This document shows, one piece after another, positions 1 through 11,410 of a stretch of 59,423 bases of DNA. Positions within the stretch are counted from its first letter, which is position 1. Each line of letters begins with the position of its first letter. The notes under the pieces were generated by a model. The model had not been told where the DNA came from. It made no database searches and worked only from the letters and a program-made list of their open reading frames with translations. The position numbers were made by a program, and so were the translations under genes. The DNA comes from Hymenoscyphus infarciens (Eukaryota; Ascomycota; Leotiomycetes; Helotiales; Helotiaceae): positions 1 through 59,423 of the forward strand of contig LLCB01000340.1 in NCBI GenBank assembly GCA_001414345.1. The letters run 5' to 3'.

Positions 1-424
1 GACTATCTAGAGTATATACTAAAAGTACTTAGTAGAATCTAGATTATTAGTAGTAGAAAGGTTATTTATAAAGTACTTTCTATTCTAATAAATATATTAG
101 ACTTATAATTAAATTCTATATATTAAAAAGTAATTAGTATATATTATTAGAGTATTTTAAAGCTTTTAGAAGAGTAGTATAGAGAAGTAAATAGTAAAGA
201 ATAAAAGATAGACTTATTAGAAACTCTAAGAGTATAATTTATCTTATTTCTAGTTTTATATAACTTTAATATTTATAAAGATAAATATAAAAGATAGATT
301 AATTAATTTAAAGCTTTTTAGAGATAAGAAATAGATAGTTTATAACTATAGTTATAGTTAAAAGTATACTTAGATACTTTAAAAAAATTATGTTATTAAT
401 TTAAAGCTCCACTATCTATACTTT

Positions 425-535
425 TTTTTGATAGGGTAAGCACGTGATTTACTAATTAGGCCTAGCGGGCTTGGCAACGCCAGGTTTCAGACCACGGTTC
501 TATATCTGAAAACTGTTAATCCGCCTCTAGAATTA
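425..535. other. short GC-normal spacer inside RIP block
   Basis: About 110 bases here have ordinary composition, with several CpA and TpG and the words CACGTG and TAGGCCTAGCGGGC. Both sides are RIP-mutated. It contains no ORF or RNA gene I can recognise. It may be single-copy sequence left between two repeat copies. Confidence 0.6.
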
Positions 536-1634
536 AAGTTACTAAAAATATTAGCTATTATTATTATATAGTAGATGCTTATAAAATATTATTACTAGCC
601 TTTATCTTAGATTAGATATTTTAAGTAATATTTTTAGCTAGTAGTAGTTATTATTAAGGTTATTATTACTATTATTTTTATTATCTTTTAATATATTCCT
701 CTATATATTTATAATAGAAGCTAAAGACTTTAGTACTAGCTTTATTAAATATTATAGCTCTTAAGTCTTTATCTAATAACTTAGTTTAGTTAATCTTAGT
801 AGTAGTATTATATAGTACTTAAGATATAAGTATCTTATATCTATCTATCTTAACTTATATATCTCTTCTATAAAGTATTTATTATAACTTAGTATTTATA
901 GAGTAGTTGATTTTAGCGAAGTTATCTTAGTTCTATCTCTTAAAATCGACTTAAAATTCGTCTTAAAGAAGAAGGTCTTCGTTCTCTTCTTTAGTATACT
1001 TTTCTTCTTATTTAGTAGCAAAAATCGTCTCTTCTATCTATATTAACTTTAGCTTTAGTAGTGTCTATAGTACTAGAACTAATACTAGAACTAGTACTAA
1101 AATAGAGATAGAAGTCGGAGTATCTACTATATTATTATTACTTAAATTAGTAGATATTATAGATATTATTAAAAGTCTATTTATACTTTACTTAGTAAGT
1201 GAAAGAGATATCGAGTTTTAGGTAAATAGATATCTTAGAGAGTATAAATTATCTTAGCGAATAATAGAAGATTATTTATAATTAGCGCTTTCTATTTTAA
1301 GAAGCATTTATAGTATATTATTAAAGAGTTAAATAGTAGAAGGAACTATAATCTATGAAAAGAAGTCTACTAGTAATATCTAGTTTACTTTTATATAAGT
1401 ATATCTATAGTAGAAATATATAAAGTAACTAAGTATTTAATCTATACGTCTACTAATTAGTAGTTTTATAACTTATAGTTATAAAAGTAATATAAAAAGA
1501 GTTATATATTTATTTATATATATTAAGTAAAGCTAGCTACGCTGTCTATCTAAATAGTCTTTAAGCGAGAAGGTTACGTGTTTCTATATATACTAGCTCG
1601 AGTAGTTATTTACTTTTAAGTATATTAATACTAA
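530..1634 (-). mobile_element. degraded copia fragment (LTR plus gag side)
   Basis: This region aligns by eye over about 1.1 kb with 23640-24815, the gag-side end of the complete copia element. Shared landmarks are the run of ATTATT triplets, the GAAGAAGGTCTTC segment and the LTR core AAGCTAGCTACG, here at about 1457-1634. Differences are mostly C-to-T and G-to-A, so this copy is the more heavily RIP-mutated of the two. No second LTR is seen nearby, so it is a truncated relic. Confidence 0.75.
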
Positions 1635-2602
1635 TACTCTTTTTTTAAAAAAAATCTACTATACTTCTATCTTTTACTTAAGACTTTATAAAGTAAAAAT
1701 AGTAGACTAGATTCTCTTTTTCTCTTTTATATAAAAACCTAGTTAGAATTAGTATATCTTAAAATTAATATTAGAGTATACTAAGCTTAATTAAAATAAA
1801 AACTCTTAAGCTATAATTTTTAAGAAACTAGAGATATTTAAATCTATTATATAATAAATCTTTAAAATGAATTTAAGTTAAATAATATAAAAAGAGAAAT
1901 AATATTATAAGAGATTACTATCTAAGTAATATAAATATATATATATATATACTAAATCTTTTAAAGTATATTATATACTTCTAATCTTTTATTAACTAAA
2001 TCTAATTTAAGAATATCTTATCTATATATTTATATATATAGACTAATAATAAAGACTATTAGATTAAATAGCTACTTATAAATAAAAAAGCAAACTAGAG
2101 AAAGATTCGATAATTAGATAAAGATATATTTAAGCTTAGAAAGAATAAGAAAGTTTAAAGATTAGACTAGAAATAAAAAAAAATAAAGTTTAAAAAAAGT
2201 ATTAAAATAATATTTAGATTAATATAGAGTCTAAAAAAAGAAGTAGTAGTTCTTAATATAATATCTCTAAGTAGCTAGCTATAATTATAACTTCTCTTTT
2301 ATTCTCTTTTTTTTTTATTTTTTTAAAAAAAAAATTTAAGAAAGTAGACTTAGATATATAGTCATAGAATATATAGTATAGAATAAATATCGTAAATTCT
2401 TCTCTAATATCTAATTTAAAAAAAAAAAAAAAAGTATTAATAATTAGTAAGTATTAGCTTTTTAGTACTAGTATCTCATAATACTTACTAGATATTAAAG
2501 AACTAAAAAGCAATTCTATAACTCGTACTTTAATATAAAGAACTAATAATAGAATATATACTCTTATAAAGATAAATATTCTTAACAATTACTCTTAAAA
2601 AT

Positions 2603-2958
2603 TATAACGGCACGAAATATATATAACTACAGTAGAGGCATATAGGAGTGCGTATAGTAGAATAACGTATGTAGATACTAGGCTCTAATACGGAAGAAAA
2701 TAATAACTAGCCTTTTCTAACTCTAGGAGAGTAGGCTACTATATATAAGAGGTTTCAGATAATACAAAAAGGGGTACGAAACTAAATAACGATATACGTT
2801 AGCTAATACAAAAGCCTAAACCTACGAAGTATGTCTAAAAGTCTAGATAGACGTATAGACGTACGTAACCTTCCTAAATTAGATAATATAAAACAATAAC
2901 TACTAAAACACGGCATATACTATGTAATCTCAGCTATATAGGACGGCATACCGTTATA
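2603..2958 (-). repeat. LTR, left copy (3' LTR)
   Basis: This 356-base copy is flanked on its outer side by AAAAT. It keeps more C and G than the right copy (for example AACGGCACG here against AATAGTACG there), so RIP hit the two LTRs unequally. Confidence 0.88.
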
Positions 2959-3359
2959 TCCCCCTCTCTTAAAAAAGACTCGTCCTAAGTCTTCTATCTC
3001 TTATCGTTTAAGGTTAAATCGAGATAGTATAAGTATTATAACATTTGTCGTATTTATTGATTTTATTATAAGTAAGAAGGTAGTCTAAATCGTAGCTAAC
3101 CTAAGTTCGTAGATACTTTGTTTATCGTAATTTATAATAAGCGAGACGAGATGTTAAGATATTAGGTCTAAATCGTAACTAACCTAGTTTATAGATGCTT
3201 ATAAAGAGACTTCGTTTCTAATCCTTTAATATCAAAAGTAAGTATTCGCGTCTGCTAAAAGAGTGTAGTCCGATCCTGTCTAGCAGGTTAGAGAAAGTTC
3301 AAAGTTTAAAGTAAAATCAGAAAAAAGTTTAAAGCAGAGTCGAAGGCGAATTCAGAGTA

Positions 3360-5520
3360 GAGTCAGAAGTCGTTTAGTTAAGAGGCAGTGATAACTCAGT
3401 TAAGAGCTCACTTTAATAGCGTACCGATTCGTATCTAATTCAAATTCGAATAAAAAAAGAGTATAGGTTTATCTAAACTAAAGTCGACAGAAGTTTAAAG
3501 TAGAGTTAGATAGTGTTTAGTCGAGATTAATAGTAATAACTTAATTAAGAGCTCACTTCTCTAAGTTTCGTTCTAATAGAGAGCGTATTTTAACTAATTC
3601 GTATCTAATTTAAAGAAGTTAAATAAAAAAAGAACTTCTAGCTTAGTTAGAAGTAAAAGAAAGTAGGAAAGAAAAAGTTTAGAATATTCAGAGGCGAATT
3701 CAGAGTAGAGTCGGAGGTCGTTCATTTAAGAGGTAGTAAGAACTCAGTTAAGAGCTCACTTCAAGAGTATACCGATTTATATCTAATTTATTCGAATTTA
3801 TTAAAAGAGTATAAGTTCGTCTAAACTAAGGTTAGTAAGGACTTAGAGTAAAGTTAGAAACGAAAAGTTAATAATGTCGTAGATAGTAATAACTTAGCTA
3901 AGAGGTTACTTCGAGAGCGTACTAATTCGTATCTAATTCGAAAAATTCAAATAAAAAAGAGTATATATCTATCTAAACTAAGGTCGACGAGTATTTAAAG
4001 TAAAGTCTAAACCGAAAAGTTAATAATGTCGTAGATAATAGTAATAACTTAGTTAAGAGCTTACTATCCTTTTAAGAGCGTACTAATTCGTATCTAATTT
4101 AAAGAATTTAATAAAAAAGAACTTCTAGACCAGCCAGAAGTAAAAAGAAGTAAAGAATATAAAAACTATAAGACTCTATACCAGAGTCGGTAGGGTTTTT
4201 AGGTAGTTAAAAGCAAAGTTATAGCTAAGTTGTCAAAGTTAAAATTCTTATCCGAATATCTAAGGACAATAAAAGAGGTAGTTTTAGCTAGTTAAAAGAG
4301 TTTATTACCGAATATTAAAGAGTTTCGCTATCTAAAGTTCAAGATAATAAGAGAAGAGGCAGTTTTAGCTAGTTAAATACGTTATTACTAAAGGTTATCG
4401 TATTATCCGAGTAATCAAGGACAACAAAAAGAGTAGTTTCAGCTAGTCAAAGGAGTTTATTACCGAATATTATTAAAGTTTAAAATTTATTATCCGAGTA
4501 TCTAAGAACAACAAAAGGGGTGGTTTCAGCTAGTTAAATAAGTTGTTACCAAATGTTAAAAGCGCTGTCTAAGTATCTAGACAACAAAAAAAGGGTTATA
4601 GTCTAATCTGTCTAGCGGGTTAGAGAAAAATTTCAAAAGTTAAAAGTAAATTTAGAGTAGAGTTAGAAGTAAACATCAAAAGGTAACGTTATAGGTAACA
4701 GTAATAACTTAGTTAAGAGCTCACTTCAAGAGCGTACTAATTCATATCTAATTCAAAGAATTTAAAATAAAAAAGAAACTTCTAACATAGCTAGAAGTAA
4801 AAAGAATATAAAGAATATAAGACTCTATACCAGAGTCGGTAAAGCTTCAGCTAGTCAAAGATAAAGTTATTACCGAATTTGAAAATACTATCTAAAGTTC
4901 AAGATAGCAAAAAGGGGTATAGTTTCAAGTACGACATTTATTAGTACTATTATAGGAACTATATTACTTAGGCCTATAGGCCGCCTTATTCCCTTTAAAG
5001 TACTTAAGAACTTATTCATCTTCTAATTTCAAAGAAAGAGTTACTATTAGATTATAAAGAGTTTAAAGCTAAATCAGATAAGAAGAGGTATTCTAAACCA
5101 TAGTACTAATATCTTATAACTTAGCGTTTTAGCATATCTCCTTATCTATAGCTAAAAGATTAGACACTATTTTAGCAGTTATAATTCTAGCGTCTCTTAA
5201 GAATAGTAAACACGTTTTAGAGCTAAGGTATAATCTTATCTTTATCCTATATATAAAAGGACCTTTCTAATTCTAGTATCTCCTAAGTATAGCCGTACTT
5301 AAAAAGTAACCTTTTAAAATCAGCAAAAGTTTCTTCAACGTATTCTTCTCCTAATTCTACTTCTATCTCTTTCAACCTTTATACTAGCAAGGACTCGGTC
5401 TATAACCGCAGTTATAGTCTTTTAGTTTAAGAGAAGTTTAAAGTAGAGTTAGATAATATTTAGTCAGGATTAATAGCAATAACTTAGCTAAGAGCTCGCT
5501 TCTAAGTTTTATCCTAATAG
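3360..5520. repeat. internal repeat array of the LTR element
   Basis: A core resembling TAACTCAGTTAAGAGCTCAC recurs near 3385, 3535, 3733, 3890, 4043, 4702 and 5483, usually followed by ACTAATTCGTATCTAATT. A second motif family, GTTTCAGCTAGTTAAA followed by TTATTACCGAATATTAAAG, recurs about five times between 4200 and 4600. The spacing of both is irregular at about 80-220 bases. The array is non-coding. Confidence 0.75.
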
Positions 5521-5559
5521 AAAGCGTATTTCAACTAATTCGTATCTAATTTAAGAGTT

Positions 5560-6250
5560 AGGAAGTAGTAGAAAGGTATTAGAGACAGCTACCTATAGCA
5601 AAAGAGGTCTAAATTTAGGCTTTAAAAAGCAAAGAAGAGTTCAAATAAGAGTCGAATCGATAAGAGTTCAAAGGTAGAGTATTTATTAACTTTATAGTTC
5701 GCTTATAATTATATCTATCTCGTCTAACTAATCGTTTTATCCTTTATTTTTATACCGCTATCTTATTAATATATCGTCTATATCTAAGAAGTCTTACTTA
5801 TTATTTTTTTAAGATCTTCTAAGTCTTAGTATATAGTTATAGATTAGAGAGGGTTTAGAGAGTCTTTTAAAAAGGAGAGTAGCCTTAGAAGGAGTTATTA
5901 CTTAACACTATTTAATAAAACTAGGTTTAACATTTCAAAGATATTAATAAGAGATATATTAAAAGGTATTAGAGGTAGCTACCCGTAGCTAAAAAGAGTA
6001 ATTAAGGCTTTAAAGTAGAAGAGAGTTCAATTAAAAGTTTAAAAAAGGATTAGATTAGAGAGAGTTTAAAGTAGCGATTTATTAACCTTAAATTATAAGA
6101 TCGCTTATCTATCTTTCTAGCTTAGCTAACTAATTCCTTATTTCTTAATTCTCTACTTCTAAAGTTTATATAACTAACTATATCTAGTCTATATTTAAGA
6201 AGTCCTACTAGTCTCTTTAACTATTGTTTCGTCAAGATCTTCTAGATCTT
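5560..6250. repeat. about 395-base direct duplication in the LTR element
   Basis: The segment from AAGGTATTAGAGACAGCTACC (about 5573) to AAGATCTTCTAAGTCTTAG (about 5835) is repeated from about 5963 to 6252 in the same order, with scattered differences. It is a diverged tandem pair inside the element. Confidence 0.6.
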
Positions 6251-6689
6251 AGTATACAAGTACTATTTAGACAGCTTTTAAAAAAGAAGATAGCTCTAGA
6301 AGGTCGTTTAACGCCTCGTAGTAGAACTAGTTTCGATATCTTCGTCGATTTAGAGGAGAAGAAGAGCAAGGTTAGATTTAAAAGCCTTCTAGATAACTAT
6401 TATAAGTCGACTTATTTACTAAATCTAAGGTTATTAAGACTCTTAAGAATACTTAGTATATTCTAATTCTTTAATATATACTAAAACACGATTTTTACTA
6501 GCTATCTATATAGATACTAAACCCTAGTATTACTAGCTATCTAGGTAGTCTCTAATTACTTAGCTATATAAGAATATTATTATAATATTCTAAATCAAGT
6601 ATAAATTAACTTCTAAATAAAGAGTAGTAATAAGCTTAAAAAGAGATATTATTAAAGCTATTACTAGCGAAGAAGAGTTATTATTTTTA

Positions 6690-7045
6690 TATAATAGTAC
6701 GAAATATATACAACTATAGTAGAGGTATATAGGAGTGTATATAGTAGAATAACGTATATAGATACTAGGCTCTAATATAGAAGAAAATAATAACTAGTCT
6801 TTTCTAACTCTAGGAGAGTAGGCTACTATATATAAGAGGTTTCAGATAATATAAAAAGAGGTATAAAACTGAACAACGATATACGTCGGCTAATATAAAA
6901 GCCTAAACCTACAAAGTATATCTAAAAGTTTAAACAGACGTATAGACGTACGTAACCTTTCTAAATTAGATAATACAAAATAATAACTACTGAAACACGG
7001 CATATGCCATGTAATCTCGGCTATATAGAACGGTATACTATTATA
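6690..7045 (-). repeat. LTR, right copy (5' LTR)
   Basis: This copy has the same length and orientation as the left LTR and is followed by the AAAAT target duplication at 7046-7050. Differences from the left copy are mostly transitions. Confidence 0.88.
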
Positions 7046-7375
7046 AAAATATCTATCTTTCTCTCTACTTTTAGAAAATATAAAGACAAAGACTGAAAAA
7101 GCAAGACCAAGTGTTTAATTAGCTCTTGACTAGAAGAACACTTATTCTCTAGATTAAAACTATTTTTTCCGCTAATAATTAATACTTAATACTTCCTAGA
7201 TTATTAGATTATTAGATTATGAGCTATTCTTATCCTTGGAAATCTAGTATCGATTATCTAAGATTACTTTATATAATATAAGATAATGAATATCTAGCGT
7301 AGACCTCTCTAATATACTATCGGTAATATCGCCGCCTAAGTCTAATAAAAACAGGAAGAAGGAAAGAAAGAAGGA

Positions 7376-7415
<40 letters not shown>

Positions 7416-7800
7416 AAAGAGAGAAATCTTCTTAATATCATAAACTTATCTCTATTTATAAACGTAGACTAAGCTATTATTTTATATCTATTTTCCTATC
7501 TCCTCTATATCTAACTAAGTAAGTATCTATAAAACATCTTCTCTCCTCTCTCCTCTCTCCTCTCTCCTCTCCCTCTCTCCTCTCTCTTTCTCTCCCCTCC
7601 CTCTCCCCTCCTTACTCTCTCCTTACTAAATTAATAGGTCGGTCGAGAGTTGAGAAGAGAAGAAGAGATAAGAAAGACAGCGTCGTGTTATATATAAGAC
7701 CATAGATCTAGTGTTGTGAGAAGGAAAGAAGCGGGGATCTAGAGGAAGAAGAAGAAGAGGAAGAGAAAAAAGGCATAATAGTAAACCACCCACCCCGCAC
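7046..7800. repeat. low-complexity transition (GAAA tract and CT tracts)
   Basis: Past the LTR element the sequence moves to normal composition through simple tracts: an AAAG/GAAA microsatellite at about 7355-7425 and long pyrimidine runs (CTCTCCTCTCTCC type) at about 7530-7625. A minus-strand frame across the GAAA tract encodes only Ser/Phe/Leu repeats and is not a credible gene. I see no gene here. Confidence 0.7.
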
Positions 7801-8468
7801 AAGATAAATACACGCCAGAAGGCACATGGTCAAAATCACAAAGCAGAGAAAATAACCAGAAGCTTATTTTTCAAATCTTTTTATTTAAATTTTCAAATTT
7901 GCTAAACTTTGTTAAAATGTCATTTCATAGAACGCTCTTTCCTTCCATGACTCCAGTTAAACGGTGTCTTCAAAAACCGTAATGTCTTCTTGATTCATCC
8001 TCAGCCCATCTCCTCCCTCACGAAAAATTACAAAAGATAAAATGTCGATTCCCCTTCCCATGCCTAGGAACCCCCCCAATATAACGCCGAGGAATATACA
8101 AATATGATGATAGCACGCCGGGAATATCTACAGACTGAAAGTGTTGGTTGTGGGTGAGGATGCGAGGTAGGTGAGTGAAGAGATGTCGTGTCATGTCAGA
8201 CTGATGTGCGTCGTGAGATGATGTGTCGAGGTCGTGATGTCGCCCGACGACGAGATGGGTCAAGGCGAGACGAGAACATCAAGTTTCGGAGTGAGGTGAG
8301 CAGCCTTATATAGGTTTGAGGTTGAGAGTGAGCTGGCAAGAAGACAAGGTAGGGTGCGCGTAAAGAATAAGCATCCCTCCTCGTACTAAGCTTCCACTCA
8401 GACCCTCGCTCTCTTTCCCCTCATACCGCTCGTATAAGCAAGCCTTCATCGAAGAAAAGGCACGGCAT

Positions 8469-9299
8469 CTATAACAACGCCCATAAACCTAGCGCAAGCA
8501 GGGGAAGAAAGCTCGCTCTTTCCAGTGTGCGTTGCGCACCACTTGTTGTGGATGCGGCGATGGAGTATACATTGTTGAAGGAGATATCCGACGAATTGAA
8601 GCAATTCGTTTCGTTGACTTCATTGATTTCCGGATCACTCGGGTCGGCGAATGTGATATCGACGCACTATTTTTTGGTTAGTTCCCGGTCTTTGACTGAT
8701 GTAGGAGGGGTAAAACATACCGAATACAAAGCAGCTCCGTGTAATGCCGTCTCGACGACTTGAATCGTCGCATTATCGCCAACCTTCACGGTGGTATTCG
8801 CTGGTAATGGAACTTGTGGCAAGCAGAAGGTTCCTGGGTATGGGTTCTTTGATGGACCGGCAATTTGAAAGACGGGAACCATTGGGAAAGACATGTTTGG
8901 TGGTCCATTATCTGGTCCGTCGGTTCCGAATCCGAGATTCATGTAGAAGAAAGCCGTTGCGTGACCTTGGAACCACCCGGGTTGAAGAGAGATGGCTCCT
9001 CCGGTTATTGGCCATTTTGTTCGATTGGTGGTTGTGAAATGTCCGCCGCCTGGGAGGAAGGAATGTTAGGAGAAGTTCTTTTAAGCCTCGACAACAATTC
9101 CAACAATATGGTGCTTCTGAAGAAATACGGAGAAAAATGAGGGCCACTCACAAGGATACATCCATTGCATCCCAAAGGGCCACGTATCGTTCGTGATCAA
9201 ATTATCTCCTCTCCAGCCCGGGTATGTGATGACTGTGTGTGCTTCCACCAAGGTCCAGCAGATGGCCGCGACGGCAAGACATGATATTCTGGAAAACAT
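8469..9299 (-). CDS. secreted X325/BIM1-like copper-binding protein, GPI type
   Basis: Three exons are clear: 9299-9152, 9049-8721 and 8666-8469. Introns 9151-9050 (GTGAGT...CAG) and 8720-8667 (GTATGT...TAG) join in frame to give 224 residues. Residues 1-20 are a signal peptide, and cleavage leaves His21 as the new N-terminus (HTVITYPGWRGDNL), the hallmark of LPMO-like copper proteins. Further family motifs follow: MQWMYPCGG (44-52), GWFQGHATAFFY with His79, the second His expected in the copper site, and YPGTFCLPQVPLP. N-glycosylation sequons occur throughout. The C-terminus is hydrophobic (SFLPLLALGLWALL), as in GPI anchor signals. The X325 family includes Cryptococcus Bim1, a copper-acquisition factor, and lacks polysaccharide oxidase activity where tested. 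A role in copper uptake at the cell surface is inferred. The residue after CGG is His rather than the Met I remember from relatives. Confidence 0.9.
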
Positions 9300-11410
9300 G
9301 CTGGTGTTTTAATTCTCTCCTATAATCTCCTCTCTCTGATCGCAAAGTCGGAATCGACCGAGATGGAGATCCGGTATCGACGATGGTATTCGCAAGTTGC
9401 AAGGTACGGACGGCAAAGCAGAAACGAGGCACAAAGAAGGTCAAGTGGTTGAAGATGTTGGGAGGCGGGGGAGGATAGACAAAGAGCAAGTTGGTGAAGT
9501 GAGGGCAAAGTAGTAGTAGCAACAGAAGGCTGGCTCAAGGAATAGTCAACAGGATAGGACAGGACAGGACAGGATTTCGGGTACAGGAAGCTCGAGGTCT
9601 TTGAAATGCAGCCATCTTGGCTGTCAGCGCCCTTTTGTTCTTTTGGCGTGAGGGACTCGGAGGGACTGGTGTCGACCACTTACAGAGTTGCATTTCGGCG
9701 AATAGCAGAGGGAGGGGGAGGAGATGGAGGGTGAAGTGCAGCCAGCGGTTGGAGAGGACCAATGGGGAGCGGCAGCCAGCATTATTGGCATCCCAATTCT
9801 GGCAGGGGGGGCAACTACCCGGGTAATCTCTCCACTGGCGACCCCCAACCGGAATAGCCTCCAACGATTTGCAGGAAGAGGAACCAATGAGGGGGGGGTG
9901 GAGGGGATGGAGGGGGTATCTGGATGCGCCCGGGATTTCATGCCAGAGACCCTCGGCGGCAACTTACTTGTACTGCCCATAGAGGTGGTGAGTGGTGGGT
10001 GGTGGGTGGTGGGTGGTGGGTGGTGGGTGGAATGAGGTGAGCGCTGAGAAGAGAAAATCGAGAGTGGTCAGGTCAGCCAGCGCCTGCAGAGGACGGTGGG
10101 ACGGCACCATCGTGTCACCCCCATCGGCCTCCCAGTAGTGTGGGTAACCGCTGGGCAGTCCACGGGTGATACACTGATGGAGTTGGTGTGATAACTGCCC
10201 ATCGGTCTGGTCTGCGTAGTGTCGCATTTGTTGGGATGAAGTTGGTGATGAAAATGAGATGGAACAGGAAGAGGAAGGAAACATTCGCTCGAATGTCCCG
10301 GGACCCTTTTCCTTGTCTTCGGCAAACACCTGGACCACTGGGACTTCAGTCAGCACCTGCCTGGGCACTGTGGGATGTGAGATCTCCAGGGTCGTTTGCT
10401 GTTCTGTTCTGGTCCTTTTGTGTCTCGAAATAGAGGCAGAGGCAGGACACACTTGTGCTGCTCTTGCTGTTGCTGCTGCTGCTGCTGCTATCGATAGCTG
10501 TCTCCTCTATGGCCAACGGTATGGTAAGGTATGTAACCAATCTCATCGCACGGCAGATGATCCCAATTGAGTCGAATATCTGTCTATTCAGAGCCGTCCT
10601 GTATGTTTACGGCGGGAGGGTGATGGTAATCAACTGCAAGAGATCTGGTTGACTGTAGTTCATCTTCAAATTTAGCTCTCGCTCTAGCTTACCTTAGCTC
10701 TGCGGCTCTCCCCATCGCTCCTGCCAGGTACGAGAGACGAAAGCGGGAGTGATTGTGAATAGTGAATACCTAGTGAATAGTGAATAGTGACAAGACTGAA
10801 GGAGCGTCTGTTGGAACATGATCTCCATCGTCCGTTTTATCCTTCATCACTCCACCAAGTCCTTCTTCTCTACCCGCCAAACTTCCTCTCAAATCCCATT
10901 CATCACAATCCCTTCCCTTCAGCGCTTCGCCCACCGGCTCCCAGCAGCCGTGTGCCTGACCAGAAAACCTGATGCCCAAGGCCCAAGGTCACAAACCAAC
11001 TAAAGCGGTGAGCCAATTCATCTTGCCGTGAGGATTTTCCAAAAATAAAATCTACCCCACCACACAATCTCACCCATCCCACCATCGCGTAAACACCACC
11101 TGCATATCGGCATACCATACAGAAGGGGAAGAACTTTCGCACTCATCTTCTAACTCGGTCAGGTGGAGAGAGCCAGATATACTCGACATCTACCTGTTTT
11201 GGTCAGCATCTACCCCGGATCTTCGTCATCGCCCTACTTACTTCACTTCGCAAACGAGTGTAACCCCATCGAACCGAGGGACGGGAGCCAAAAATTGTTT
11301 GCTGCATTTGGAAACTTCTCTAGAGGCTCCATTGCTCAACAGCGCTAGGACAAGGATAGAACCTCGCACAACCAATTTCTTGCCTCGGCAGGAAAAACAA
11401 AAACAAAAAA
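9300..11410. other. intergenic region with simple repeats, no gene supported
   Basis: About 2.1 kb separate the start of the X325 gene from that of the SRR1-like gene, which are transcribed divergently. Frames of 60-162 codons occur, but they overlap on both strands, lack family motifs and carry low-complexity segments. I treat the region as shared upstream sequence with long 5' leaders. It includes GGTGGGT repeats (about 9991-10031), a GCTGCT tract (about 10465-10490), an AGGAC repeat (about 9555-9575) and a TAGTGAATA repeat (about 10757-10788). Confidence 0.55.
9989..10031 (+). repeat. GGGTGGT minisatellite, potential G-quadruplex
   Basis: The unit GGTGGGT is repeated about five times, giving many closely spaced G-runs on the plus strand. 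It lies about 700 bases upstream of the X325 start codon. It could fold as a G-quadruplex; a regulatory role is only inference. Confidence 0.6.

Larger units (their letters stand above)
1..2602. repeat. RIP-mutated AT-rich repeat block, left edge
   Basis: This stretch is very AT-rich and has almost no CpA or TpG; nearly every C sits in CpT, CpG or CpC and TpA is abundant. That is the signature of repeat-induced point mutation. No reading frame survives. It contains a degraded copia fragment at about 530-1634 and a short spacer of normal composition at about 425-535. The rest has no family I can name. Confidence 0.9.
2603..7045 (-). mobile_element. complete non-coding LTR retrotransposon (LARD/TRIM-like)
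   Basis: The element is bounded by two 356-base direct repeats (2603-2958 and 6690-7045) and by a perfect 5-base target duplication AAAAT at 2598-2602 and 7046-7050. The LTR begins TATAACGG and ends CCGTTATA, a terminal inverted repeat. This would be TGTAACGG...CCGTTACA before RIP, restoring the canonical TG...CA ends. A purine tract (AAGAGAGGGGGA read on the minus strand, 2959-2970) directly abuts the left LTR, which places the 3' end at the left and gives minus orientation. The 3.7-kb interior shows no gag or pol motif. It consists of non-coding repeats, with one isolated 80-codon frame at 6224-6466 that matches nothing I know. This fits a non-autonomous element mobilised by a relative. Confidence 0.85.

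Noticed and set aside
6224..6466. 80-codon frame inside the non-coding LTR element
   Set aside because: It matches no gag or pol domain, and a diverged duplicate of the same DNA at about 5810-5900 is interrupted by stops.
7244..7441. Minus-strand frame rich in Ser, Phe and Leu
   Set aside because: It is a translation of the GAAA microsatellite and adjoining RIP-type sequence.
8018..8263. Minus-strand frame downstream of the X325 stop
   Set aside because: It lies in the expected 3' region and shows no family resemblance or splice link.
9964..10452. 162-codon minus-strand frame upstream of the X325 gene
   Set aside because: Its C-terminal part is a translated GGGTGGT repeat, it has no motif, and several other frames overlap it on both strands.
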